Assembly (NCBI RefSeq): GCF_031844705.1
Contig: NZ_CP134609.1
Coordinates: 1,426,001 to 1,490,000 of the forward strand
Origin: Streptomyces sp. ITFR-16
GTDB taxonomy: Bacteria > Actinomycetota > Actinomycetes > Streptomycetales > Streptomycetaceae
Direction: 5' to 3'
DNA length: 64,000 bases
The notes under the pieces are model-generated. The model did no database searches. It was not told the origin of the DNA and saw only the letters and a list, made by a program, of their open reading frames with translations. This document shows positions 52,829 to 61,599 of the stretch, one piece after another. Within the stretch, counting starts at the first letter, position 1, and each line of letters starts with the position of its first letter. The position numbers and the translations under genes are program-made.

Positions 52829-55282
52829 GTGCGCATATCAAGACCCCGTTCCGTCCTGCTGGCCGGCGCGGTAGCCGTGACGCTCTCGGCGACCGCGCTG
52901 CCCGCCGCCTTCGCGGCCCCGTCGTCCACCGCCGTGATCTCCGAGGTGTACGGCGGCGGCGGGAACGCGGGCGCGACGCTCACCCGTGACTTCATCGAGC
53001 TGGCGAACGCCGGCTCCGCCGCGTACGACCTCTCCGGCTTCAGCGTCCAGTACCTGCCCGGTGCCCCGTCGGCGGGCTCGCTGTGGCAGGTCTCGGCGCT
53101 GACCGGCTCCGTCGCGCCCGGCGGCCGCTATCTGGTCGCCCAGGCCGCGGGCACCGGCGGCACGGTCGCCCTGCCCACGCCGGACGCCACCGGCACGGTC
53201 GCGATGTCCGCCGCCTCGGGCACCGTCGCCCTGGTCTCCGGGACCACCCCGCTGACCTGCAAGACGGCGGCCGACTGCGCGGCCGACACCCGGATCGTCG
53301 ACCTGGTGGGCTACGGCACCGCGGTCGTCCGGGAGGGCAGCGGCCCGGCGGCGGGCGCCTCCGCCACCGCCTCCGTGGCGCGCGCGGCCTCGCTCGCGGA
53401 CACCGACGACAACGCGGCCGACCTCGCGGCGGCCGCCCCGACCCCGGTCAACGCCGCCGGCGAGACCTCCGGCGGCGGCGAGGACCCGGGCGACCCGGGG
53501 AACCCGACCGAGCCCGGCACCGTGCGGGTGCACGACATCCAGGGCACCACCCGGGTCTCCGCGCTGGACGGCCGGGCGGTCACCGGCGTGCCCGGCGTCG
53601 TCACGGCGGTGCGCGCCTCGGGCTCGCGCGGCTTCTGGATCCAGGACCCGAACCCGGACAGCGACCCGCGTACCGCCGAGGGCGTCTTCGTGTACACCGG
53701 CTCGGCCGCTCCGACGGTCGCCGTGGGCGACTCGGTGCTGGTGAGCGGGACGGTGGACGAGTACTACCCGTCGGCCACCACCCAGTCGGTCACCGAGATC
53801 ACCGCGCCCAAGGTCACCGTGCTGTCCTCGGGCAACGCGCTGCCCGCGCCGGTGGTGCTCGACGCGGCGGCGGTGCCCTCGCGGTACGTCCCCTCGGCCG
53901 GCGGCGGCTCCATCGACGCGCTGCCCCTGGAGCCGTCGACGTACGCCCTGGACCTCTACGAGTCCCTGGAGGGCACCCGGGTCGAGATCGCCGACACCCG
54001 GGTGACGGGGGCGACGACCGCGTACCACGAGGTGTGGGTGACGGTCGCGCCGAAGCAGAACCCGACCCGGCGCGGCGGCACGCTCTACGCCTCGTACACC
54101 GACCAGAACTCCGGCCGGCTCAAGGTGATGTCGCTGGACCCGGCCGCGCCGGTGCCCACCGCGAACGTGGGCGACCTGCTGTCCGGTACGACGTCCGGCG
54201 TCCTGGACTACGACTCGTTCGGCGGCTACAACCTCCAGGCCACCCAGCTCGGCCGGCTCACCGACCGCCATCTGCGGCGCGAGGTCACCCGCAAGCAGAA
54301 GAGCAAGGAGCTCGCGGTCGCCACGTACAACGTGGAGAACCTCGACGCGCTCGACGAGCAGGCGAAGTTCGACACCCTGGCCGAGGGCGTCGCGGTCAAC
54401 CTCTCCTCCCCCGACATCGTGTCGCTGGAGGAGATCCAGGACGACAACGGCGCGGTGAACGACGGCACGGTCGGCTCCGAGGCGACGCTGAAGCGGTTCA
54501 CGGACGCGATCGTCGCGGCGGGCGGCCCTCGCTACTCCTGGCGCTATGTCGCCCCGCAGGACGGCAAGGACGGCGGTGAGCCCGGCGGGAACATCCGCAA
54601 CGTCTTCCTCTTCAACGCCAAGCGGGTCGACTTCGTGGACCGGCCGGGCGGCGACGCGACGACCCCCGTGGCGGCGGTGAAGACCAGGAAGGGTGTCACT
54701 CTGTCGGTCTCGCCCGGCCGGATCGCGCCCGCCAGTGACGCCTGGGACGACAGCCGCAAGCCGCTGGTCGGTGAGTTCCGCTTCCGCGGGAAGCCGGTCT
54801 TCGTCATCGGCAACCACTTCGCGTCCAAGGGCGGCGACCAGCCCCTGCACGGCCGCTACCAGGAGCCGGTGCGCAGCTCGGAGACCAAGCGGGTGCGGCA
54901 GGCGGCGGAGGTCAACACCTTCGTCAAGTCGCTGCTCGCGGCGGACAAGTCGGCGCAGGTCGTGACCCTGGGCGACCTCAACGACTTCGCGTTCTCGCCG
55001 ACGGTGAGCACGCTGACCGCCGGCAAGGTGCTCAAGCCGCTGATCACCACGCTGCCCAAGAACGAGCAGTACAGCTATGTCTACGAGGGCAACTCGCAGA
55101 CGCTGGACCACATCCTGACCAGCCCCGGTGTGCGCCGCTTCGACTACGACGTGGTGCACATCAACGCGGAGTTCGCCGACCAGGCGAGCGACCACGACCC
55201 GCAGATCGTGCGGCTGGACGTGACGGACCGGGGCCACGGCCACGGCGGTCACGGCCACCGCGGCGGGCACGGTCACCGCTGA
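52829..55282 (+). CDS. ExeM/NucH-family extracellular nuclease
   Basis: An 817-residue secreted nuclease. Signal peptide of about 29 residues (ends AAFAA), a lamin-tail-like domain (STAVISEVYGGGGNAGAT ... DFIELANAG), an OB-fold region (VHDIQGT ... VVTAVRASGSRGFWIQDPN) and a C-terminal exonuclease-endonuclease-phosphatase domain with NVENLD, SLEEIQDDNG, GNHFASKGGD, TLGDLNDF and SDHDP. The last 16 residues are a Gly-His-rich tail. GTG 52829 follows GAGGGG. Probably degrades extracellular DNA for phosphate or nucleosides. Confidence 0.92.
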   Translation: MRISRPRSVLLAGAVAVTLSATALPAAFAAPSSTAVISEVYGGGGNAGATLTRDFIELANAGSAAYDLSGFSVQYLPGAPSAGSLWQVSALTGSVAPGGRYLVAQAAGTGGTVALPTPDATGTVAMSAASGTVALVSGTTPLTCKTAADCAADTRIVDLVGYGTAVVREGSGPAAGASATASVARAASLADTDDNAADLAAAAPTPVNAAGETSGGGEDPGDPGNPTEPGTVRVHDIQGTTRVSALDGRAVTGVPGVVTAVRASGSRGFWIQDPNPDSDPRTAEGVFVYTGSAAPTVAVGDSVLVSGTVDEYYPSATTQSVTEITAPKVTVLSSGNALPAPVVLDAAAVPSRYVPSAGGGSIDALPLEPSTYALDLYESLEGTRVEIADTRVTGATTAYHEVWVTVAPKQNPTRRGGTLYASYTDQNSGRLKVMSLDPAAPVPTANVGDLLSGTTSGVLDYDSFGGYNLQATQLGRLTDRHLRREVTRKQKSKELAVATYNVENLDALDEQAKFDTLAEGVAVNLSSPDIVSLEEIQDDNGAVNDGTVGSEATLKRFTDAIVAAGGPRYSWRYVAPQDGKDGGEPGGNIRNVFLFNAKRVDFVDRPGGDATTPVAAVKTRKGVTLSVSPGRIAPASDAWDDSRKPLVGEFRFRGKPVFVIGNHFASKGGDQPLHGRYQEPVRSSETKRVRQAAEVNTFVKSLLAADKSAQVVTLGDLNDFAFSPTVSTLTAGKVLKPLITTLPKNEQYSYVYEGNSQTLDHILTSPGVRRFDYDVVHINAEFADQASDHDPQIVRLDVTDRGHGHGGHGHRGGHGHR

Positions 55283-55306
55283 CGCCGGCCCCGTCGGGCG
55301 GACGGC

Positions 55307-56230
55307 TCAGCCGCCCGCCCTCGGCAGTGCCACCCCTGCCGCGCGCGTACGCGGGCGCGGCAGGGGCGCGGGCGGCCGCAGGGCCGGTGCCGCCTCCAGC
55401 GCCCGGCCGGTGAAGAAGCGGGCCGCCAGGTCGGCCACGTCGTCCGGTCGCTCCAGCACGACCCAGTGGTCGGACTCCCCGACGACCAGGAACCTGCTGC
55501 CCTCGACGGTGGCGGCGAACTCCCGCTGCCGGGCGGGCGAGCTGACCGTGTCGTGCTCCCCCGCGAAGACCAGCGCGGGGACCCCGGCCAGCCCGCCGGA
55601 GAAGTCCGGCGGGTCCCCCAGCACCCGGCGGACCGAGTCCGCGGCATGCCGGGACCCGGTCAGGGAGTGCAGGAACGAGCGGCGTACGTAGCGCAGGGCC
55701 AGCTCCCTGCGGTGGACCGTGCGGTCCGGGTCGAGGCACATCAGCCCCTCGGCGGCGAGGGTCGCGGCCCCGTCGAAGTCCCCCGCGCTCACTCGCTGTT
55801 CGGCACGCCGCCAGTGGGCCCGCTGCCGGTCGTCGATGTGGCAGGGCACCCCGCCGAGGACCAGCCGGGCGATGCGGCCGGGGTCGTGGCGGGCGCAGTC
55901 CAGGGCGATCGAGGTGCCGTAGGAGTAGCCGAAGAGGTTGACCTTCGGGACGCCGAGGTCGTCGATGATCCCGCTGAGCGCGGCGCGCAGCACCCCGGCG
56001 GCGGGGCCCGCCGGAAGCGGGTCGGCGGTGCCCATCCCGGGCAGGTCGGCGGTGACCACATCGGCCACCGCGCCGACATGGGTGTCCATCTGCGGCCAGC
56101 CGAACATCCCCTGGAGCGCGCCGCCGATCACGACGACGGGTTCGGTGCGCGGGCCGGGCCGGGACAGGACGCGGTAGCCGTAGCGCAGTCCGTCCACCGA
56201 CAGGGTCCGGACGGATTCCTCGGGCTCCAT
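55307..56230 (-). CDS. alpha/beta hydrolase in ACP-KS operon
   Basis: A 307-residue hydrolase with nucleophile elbow FGYSYGTS (Ser about 102), DLPGMGTADPL, GEHDTVSS with the acidic residue and SDHWVVLERPD with the His. The triad seems complete. It follows the ketosynthase by 21 bp. By context it could release or trim an acyl chain from the ACP; that is inferred. ATG 56230. Confidence 0.8.
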   Translation of the reverse strand: MEPEESVRTLSVDGLRYGYRVLSRPGPRTEPVVVIGGALQGMFGWPQMDTHVGAVADVVTADLPGMGTADPLPAGPAAGVLRAALSGIIDDLGVPKVNLFGYSYGTSIALDCARHDPGRIARLVLGGVPCHIDDRQRAHWRRAEQRVSAGDFDGAATLAAEGLMCLDPDRTVHRRELALRYVRRSFLHSLTGSRHAADSVRRVLGDPPDFSGGLAGVPALVFAGEHDTVSSPARQREFAATVEGSRFLVVGESDHWVVLERPDDVADLAARFFTGRALEAAPALRPPAPLPRPRTRAAGVALPRAGG

Positions 56231-56251
56231 GCGGGATCTTCCGTTTCTGCG

Positions 56252-57499
56252 TCAGGCCCTGGTCAGGACGAGGGCGGCGTTGTGACCCCCGAAGCCGAGC
56301 GAGGTCTTCACGGCGGCGTCGAACACCGCGGGCCTGGCCTCCTTGCTCACCACGTCGATCGGGATCTCCGGGTCGGGGGCGTCGAGGTTGACGGTGGGCG
56401 GCACCAGCTGGTGCTGGAGGGCGAGCACGGTCAGCGCGGTCTCGATGCCGCCCGCCGCTCCGAGGGTGTGCCCGGTCATGGCCTTCGTCGAGGTGACGAG
56501 GGGGTGCTCGCCCAGGACGCGGCGCAGCATCGTGGCCTCGATCAGGTCGTTGGACACGGTCGAGGTCCCGTGGGCGTTGACATGGCCGATGTCGGACGCG
56601 GCCACCCCGGCGTCGGCGAGCGCGGTGCGCAGCGCCCGTTCGATGCCGCGCCCGTCGGGGTCGGGGGCGACAGCGGAGTAGGCGTCGCTGGAGGCCCCGT
56701 ACCCGGCGATGTGCGCGCGGACGGCGGCGCCCCGGGCGCGGGCGTGCTCCGGGCGTTCCAGGACGAGGAGTCCGGCGCCCTCGCCGACGACGAAGCCGTC
56801 GCGGTGGGTGTCGAACGGGCGGCAGGCGGACTCGGGGTCGTCGCGTCGGGTGGAGACGGCCTTCAGCTGGCAGGCGCTGGCGATCAGGAGCCGGGAGCAG
56901 ACGGATTCGGCGCCGCCCGCCACGACGATGTCGCAGGCGCCGGTGCGCAGCATCTGGTGGGCGGTGCCGAGGGCGACGGTGCCGGACGAGCAGGCGGTGG
57001 AGACGGCCTGGCTGGGGCCTCGGGCGCCGAGGTCGGTGGCGACGCTGCTGGCCGCGCCGTTGACGACGCTGAGCGGGGCGAGCTTGGGCGAGACCCGGCG
57101 GGCGCCGCGCTCGGTGAGCAGGGTGTGCTGCTCGTCGTAGAAGGGCAGTCCGCCGTGGGCGGAGCCGATGACGACGGCGACCCGGGCGCTGTCCCAGACC
57201 GAGGTGTCGAGGCCGGCGTCGGCGACGGCCTCGCGGGCGGCGATGACGGCGAGCTGCGAGAAGCGGTCCATGAGCCGCTGGGCGGCGACCCCGAGCACGG
57301 CCCTCGGGTCCAGGTCCGCGACGGTGTACATGAAGTCGCAGGGCAGGCCGTGCAGCTCGGGCCGGTGCGGCACCGATGGCGCGGTCGCGGCGCCGGAGAC
57401 CCCGCGCCAGGTGGCGGCGGTGCCCACGCCCGCCGCCGTGACGAGGCCGATGCCGGTGACGGCCGCGGCGAACGGCGCGGGGCGGTACGGGGCCGTCAT
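56252..57499 (-). CDS. beta-ketoacyl-ACP synthase II-like
   Basis: A 415-residue KAS enzyme with Cys170 (STACSSG), His310 (NAHGTST) and His344 (MTGHTLGAAG), the full Cys-His-His triad for decarboxylative condensation. GFGGHNAALVL closes the fold. ATG 57499 overlaps the ACP stop (ATGA). It is not inside the main fatty-acid locus, so it probably serves a small dedicated pathway. Confidence 0.9.
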   Translation of the reverse strand: MTAPYRPAPFAAAVTGIGLVTAAGVGTAATWRGVSGAATAPSVPHRPELHGLPCDFMYTVADLDPRAVLGVAAQRLMDRFSQLAVIAAREAVADAGLDTSVWDSARVAVVIGSAHGGLPFYDEQHTLLTERGARRVSPKLAPLSVVNGAASSVATDLGARGPSQAVSTACSSGTVALGTAHQMLRTGACDIVVAGGAESVCSRLLIASACQLKAVSTRRDDPESACRPFDTHRDGFVVGEGAGLLVLERPEHARARGAAVRAHIAGYGASSDAYSAVAPDPDGRGIERALRTALADAGVAASDIGHVNAHGTSTVSNDLIEATMLRRVLGEHPLVTSTKAMTGHTLGAAGGIETALTVLALQHQLVPPTVNLDAPDPEIPIDVVSKEARPAVFDAAVKTSLGFGGHNAALVLTRA

Positions 57500-57729
57500 G
57501 CGGCGACCCTGCGGTGCACGGCGTCGACCAGCTGGCCGACGGTGTCGCGCGAGGTGAGCTGGACGTCGTCGAGATCGACGCCGAGCCGGTCCTCGATGAG
57601 GAGCCGCAGTTCCTCCAGGGCCAGGGAGTCCAGCCGGAGCTGACGCAGCGGCACATCGGGGCGGATCGCCACGGGGTCGGTTCCGAAGTTCGCCGTCAGC
57701 AAGGTGCTGATCTGCTCTGCCGTGCTCAT
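57496..57729 (-). CDS. acyl carrier protein
   Basis: A 77-residue ACP with the phosphopantetheine site Ser35 in LRLDSLALEEL. It starts the ACP-ketosynthase-hydrolase operon, coupled to the KS by four bases. ATG 57729 follows GGAGGAGTG. Confidence 0.9.
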   Translation of the reverse strand: MSTAEQISTLLTANFGTDPVAIRPDVPLRQLRLDSLALEELRLLIEDRLGVDLDDVQLTSRDTVGQLVDAVHRRVAA

Positions 57730-58120
57730 CGGGCACTCCTCCGCTGTCGTACGCGGTGACGCCTTGCCGCGTGGGGTGTGCGTGCCATCGGGGGACGCCG
57801 GCTGGTCCGGAGCAATCTTTTATACGCCCTGTCGGCGGCGGGCCCGGTCCGCGTTCCCCCTTGCGGTGGGGGGTTGTCCAGGTGTGCGAATCCGGCGGTG
57901 CGCCCGGATGGCCGCAGGACCGGCCCCAGCGGTTGCGGGCCCTCCTCGACCGTGCCTCAACTCCGTTGGAGTGAAGGGGAGTTCGACACGCAGTCGGCGC
58001 GCGCGGCAGTGATTGTCATGCCTGGGACACGTGGATACCCTGAGCGGGCTTCGCGGCCCCCGGCCCACCCCACTCGGGCCCCCGGCGCCGTCTTCCTCCC
58101 CCCACAGAGCAGGAGCAGGT
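57730..58120. other. divergent spacer, ACP operon and amidase
   Basis: 391 bp without a gene. An AT-rich TATAAA (57819-57824, minus strand) about 90 bp before the ACP could be a -10 box; no clear -35 was found. Nothing else recognised. Confidence 0.35.
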
Positions 58121-59692
58121 ATGCCCACACGCGCCGCCGCCCACACCAAGGCCCGCGCATCCGTGCTGGCGGCCCTCACCGCCACCGTCCTCGCCGCGAC
58201 GGGCACCCCGGCCCTCGCCTCGTCGGACGGCACCGGACACCCCATGAACCAGGCGTTCGAGCGGGCCGCCGAGCGCTTCGACGTACCGCGCGACCTGCTC
58301 GCCGCCGTCGGCTACGGCGAGACCCGCCTCGACGGCCACGCGGGGCTGCCCAGCCAGGCCAACGGCTACGGCGTGATGCACCTGGTCAGCAACCCGGCCC
58401 GCCACTCGCTGGAGCGCGCCGCCGCGCTCACCGGCGAACCCGTCGCCGCCCTGCGCTCCGACACCGGGGCCAACATCCTGGGCGGCGCCGCCGTGCTGCG
58501 CGAGTACGCCGACCGGCTCGGGCTCGACGCCCGGGACCGCGACGACCTCGACGCCTGGTACCCGGCCGTCGCCCGGTACGGCGGGAGCGACGGACCGGCC
58601 GCCGCGCTCTACGCCGACACCGTCTACACCTTCCTGGCCGACGGGCTCGACGTCCTCGCCCCGGACGGCGAGCGGATCTCGGTGACGGGCCGTCCGGTCT
58701 CCCCGCACAAGGACGGGCTCACCGCCCCGGACGCGGACGCGGACCTCCGCAGCGCCGACTACCCCTCGGCCCTCTGGGTGCCCGCCGACCCCAACAATTA
58801 CGCGACGGGACGCTCGGCGGCCATCGACAAGGTGGTCATCCATGTCACGCAGGGCTCGTACGCGGGCTCGATCAGCTGGTTCCAGGACCCGGTCTCCGAG
58901 GTGAGCGCGCATTACGTGGTGCGCTCGTCGGACGGCCAGATCACCCAGATGGTGCGCGACGCCGACACCGCGTACCACGCGCGCAGCGCCAACGCCTCGG
59001 CGCTCGGCATCGAGCACGAAGGCTTCATCGACGACCCGTCGTGGTTCACCGACTCGATGTACCGCTCGTCGGCCGCCCTGACCGCCTATCTGTGCGACCG
59101 GTACGGCATCCCCAAGGACCGGGCGCACATCATCGGGCACAGCGAGGCCCCGGGCAACGACCACACCGACCCGGGACCGTACTGGGACTGGACCCGCTAC
59201 ATGGAGCTGGTGGGCGGCGGCAACGGCGGTGCGGGCGGCGGCGAGAGCAGCGACGGGCTGAGCTTCACGGCGTACGCGACCCAGCACAGCGGCTCCACGG
59301 GCGCGCAGGTCAGGGCTCTCCAGCAGCTGCTGAACGAACAGGGCTACCCGGCGGGCGCTGCCGACGGCGGCTTCGGTCCGGCGACCGAGGGCGCGGTGAC
59401 GGCGTTCCAGGCCGCCCACGGGCTGGACGCCGACGGAGTCGTGGGACCGAGGACCTGGACCGCGCTGCTCGCCGCGGGCACCACGGAGACGCTGGCGCAG
59501 GGGGCGTCGGGCGACGGGGTGAAGCGGCTCCAGCGCGCGCTGACCGCGGCGCTCGGCTCGACCGTCGGGGTCGACGGGAGCTTCGGCCCGGCGACGGCGA
59601 CCGCGGTGCGCGGTTACCAGACGAGCCGGGGGCTGACGGCCGACGGAACGGCGGGCCCGGCCACCTGGGCGGCGCTCCAGGCCGGCCGCTGA
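58121..59692 (+). CDS. secreted N-acetylmuramoyl-L-alanine amidase with two PG-binding domains
   Basis: A 523-residue cell-wall enzyme. Signal peptide of about 34 residues, a lytic-transglycosylase-like helical region (DVPRDLLAAVGYGETRLDG), then Amidase_2/PGRP with VVIHVTQGSYAGS, GIEHEGF and IGHSEAPGNDHTDPG holding the zinc His and catalytic residues, a Gly-rich linker, and two C-terminal PG_binding_1 repeats (QVRALQQLLNEQGYP ... GPATEGAVTAFQ and VKRLQRALT ... GPATATAVRGYQ). ATG 58121 follows AGGAGCAG. Confidence 0.9.
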   Translation: MPTRAAAHTKARASVLAALTATVLAATGTPALASSDGTGHPMNQAFERAAERFDVPRDLLAAVGYGETRLDGHAGLPSQANGYGVMHLVSNPARHSLERAAALTGEPVAALRSDTGANILGGAAVLREYADRLGLDARDRDDLDAWYPAVARYGGSDGPAAALYADTVYTFLADGLDVLAPDGERISVTGRPVSPHKDGLTAPDADADLRSADYPSALWVPADPNNYATGRSAAIDKVVIHVTQGSYAGSISWFQDPVSEVSAHYVVRSSDGQITQMVRDADTAYHARSANASALGIEHEGFIDDPSWFTDSMYRSSAALTAYLCDRYGIPKDRAHIIGHSEAPGNDHTDPGPYWDWTRYMELVGGGNGGAGGGESSDGLSFTAYATQHSGSTGAQVRALQQLLNEQGYPAGAADGGFGPATEGAVTAFQAAHGLDADGVVGPRTWTALLAAGTTETLAQGASGDGVKRLQRALTAALGSTVGVDGSFGPATATAVRGYQTSRGLTADGTAGPATWAALQAGR

Positions 59693-59722
59693 CGGGCCCC
59701 GGGACCCGCCCCGGCGGGGTTC

Positions 59723-60283
59723 TCAGGCGCGTGCGTACCGCAGTTCCACGACTCCGTTGCCGAAGGTCCGGGTCCCCAGCAGTTCGAGCGGGGTCAGGGC
59801 GTCCCGCAGGGGGAACATCGGCTTGCCCCGGCCGATGAGCACCGGGTGGACGTAGACGCGGTACTCGTCGATCAGGCCGAGCTCGGCGAAGGACGCGGCG
59901 AGGTCGGCACCGCCTAGCGCCAGGTCGCCGCCCGGCTGCTCCTTGAGGGCCCTGACCTCGTCGGGGACGACGTCGTGGACAATCGTGGTGTTCCAGTCCG
60001 CCCCGTCCAGTGTCCGGGAGTAGACGTACTTCGGCATGTTCCGCCAGATGGCGGCGAACTCGGCCATCGTCCCGTCGGCGGCCGGGTCCCGGTCGGCGGT
60101 GGGCCAGAACTCCGCCATCAGCTCATGGGTGACGCGCCCGTCCAGGAACGCGCCCATCCGGGCCAGCTCCTCGTTGAAGTACCGGTGGAGCTCGTCGTCG
60201 ACCCGATGCCAGTCGAGCTCCCGCAGCGGTCCCTCGATGTACCCGTCGAGGGACATCGACATCCAGTAGACGACCTTGCGCAT
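59723..60283 (-). CDS. RibD C-terminal-like (DHFR-fold) reductase
   Basis: A 186-residue reductase-like protein: KVVYWMSMSLDGYIEGP, FLDGRVTHELMAEFW, and GGADLAASFAELGLIDEYRVYVHPVLIGRGKPMF are the family marks. Probably uses NADPH; the substrate is unknown. ATG 60283 follows GGTGAGG. Confidence 0.88.
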   Translation of the reverse strand: MRKVVYWMSMSLDGYIEGPLRELDWHRVDDELHRYFNEELARMGAFLDGRVTHELMAEFWPTADRDPAADGTMAEFAAIWRNMPKYVYSRTLDGADWNTTIVHDVVPDEVRALKEQPGGDLALGGADLAASFAELGLIDEYRVYVHPVLIGRGKPMFPLRDALTPLELLGTRTFGNGVVELRYARA

Positions 60284-60397
60284 CGCGCACCTCACCGGGG
60301 CTCGGGGACGGGTCGGCGGAACGGATGCGACGATACCGGCGCGCACCGCCGGGCCCGCCGCTTGACGGCCCGGCGGCGCGCCCCCTAGGAACGGGGC

Positions 60398-61438
60398 ATG
60401 AGAATCGGACGGGCGCGCGCCGCCGCAGCGCACTGGGTGGCGGCCCACGCCCGGAGCGAACCCGGCTACCGGGGGGCGTACTTCAGCGGGTCGACGGTCG
60501 GGCGGCCGGACGGCGACATGCTGCCGGTCTCGTCGGACGTCGACGTGGTCGTGGTCACCGCACACGACGAGCCGCCCGCCAAGCCCGGCAAGCTCCTGCA
60601 CGAGGGCGCCCTGCTGGAGATCTCGTACATCCCGTGGGCGGAACTGCGCGACCCCGAAGCGGTGCTCGGCTCGTACCACGCGGCGGGCAGTTTCCGCACC
60701 GACACCGTCATCGACGACCCGACCGGGCGGCTGCGCGCGCTGTACGCGGCGGTCTCGCCCCTCTTCGCCGACCGGACCCGGGTGCGCCGCCGCTGTCTGG
60801 ACGCGCGGCACCGCGTGGAGAGCCGTCTCGCCGCGTTCGACGCGTCCGCGCCCTTCCACGACCAGGTCACGGCGTGGATGTTCCCCACGGCGGTCACCAC
60901 CCATGTCGTGCTGGTCGCCGCGCTGCGCAACCCCACCGTCCGGCTGCGCTACCCCGCCGCGCGCGAGGTCCTCGACACCTACGGCCACCGGGACCTCTAC
61001 CCGGAGCTGCTGGAACTGCTGGGCTGTGCCGAGGTCTCCGCCGCGTGCGTACGCCACCATGCGGACGCGCTGGCGCGGACGTTCGACGCCTCGGTCCCGG
61101 TCGCGCGCACCCCGTTCTTCTTCAGCGGCGACCTCACCGAGCGGGCGCGTCCCGTCGCCGTCGACGGCAGCCGGGAGCTGATCGACCGCGGCGACCACCG
61201 CGAGGCGGTCTTCTGGATCGTCGCCACGCTCGCGCGCTGCCACACGGTGCTGGCGGCCGACGCCCCCTCCCTGCACACCGCGCTCCTGCCGGACTTCCGG
61301 GCGGCGGTCGCGGACCTCACCGGGATCAGCGGCACCCCGGACATCCTGCGCCGGCGCGAGGACGTCCTGCGTTTCCTGCCCCGGCTCTGGGAGGCCACGG
61401 AGAGCATCCTCGCCGCCAACCCGGACATCACCGGCTAG
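60398..61438 (+). CDS. nucleotidyltransferase-fold protein
   Basis: A 346-residue protein with the polymerase-beta-type signature GSTVG then SDVDVVVV (acidic metal ligands) at residues 30-53, and a helical C-terminal domain (residues about 110-340). This is the layout of minimal nucleotidyltransferases, including antibiotic adenylyltransferases; the substrate is unknown. ATG 60398. Confidence 0.75.
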   Translation: MRIGRARAAAAHWVAAHARSEPGYRGAYFSGSTVGRPDGDMLPVSSDVDVVVVTAHDEPPAKPGKLLHEGALLEISYIPWAELRDPEAVLGSYHAAGSFRTDTVIDDPTGRLRALYAAVSPLFADRTRVRRRCLDARHRVESRLAAFDASAPFHDQVTAWMFPTAVTTHVVLVAALRNPTVRLRYPAAREVLDTYGHRDLYPELLELLGCAEVSAACVRHHADALARTFDASVPVARTPFFFSGDLTERARPVAVDGSRELIDRGDHREAVFWIVATLARCHTVLAADAPSLHTALLPDFRAAVADLTGISGTPDILRRREDVLRFLPRLWEATESILAANPDITG

Positions 61439-61479
61439 GGCCCCTGCCCGCGTGCCGCCGGGTCTGTTAATTTGACCGC

Positions 61480-61500
61480 GTGTCTCTTCCTCGTGCGTAG
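61480..61500 (+). CDS. candidate six-codon leader ORF (MSLPRA)
   Basis: GTG TCT CTT CCT CGT GCG TAG. A possible -10 box TAATTT (61468-61473) ends six bases before it, so the transcript could start at the GTG. It lies 100 bp before the MFS gene and just before a hairpin at 61514-61537. Very short, so only weakly supported. Confidence 0.35.
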   Translation: MSLPRA

Positions 61501-61513
61501 GACCCCGTCCTGA

Positions 61514-61537
61514 CCGCACCCGTCGTACCGGGTGCGG
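61514..61537 (+). promoter_or_regulatory. hairpin in the MFS gene leader
   Basis: CCGCACCC (61514-61521) pairs with GGGTGCGG (61530-61537) around 8 bases. With the tiny ORF before it, it may form an attenuator. Confidence 0.4.
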
Positions 61538-61599
61538 CACTTCGGTGTCCCCGCCTGCTCCGGCGCCCGTCCGTGCGCCGCCCTCACGAGGAACGCATC

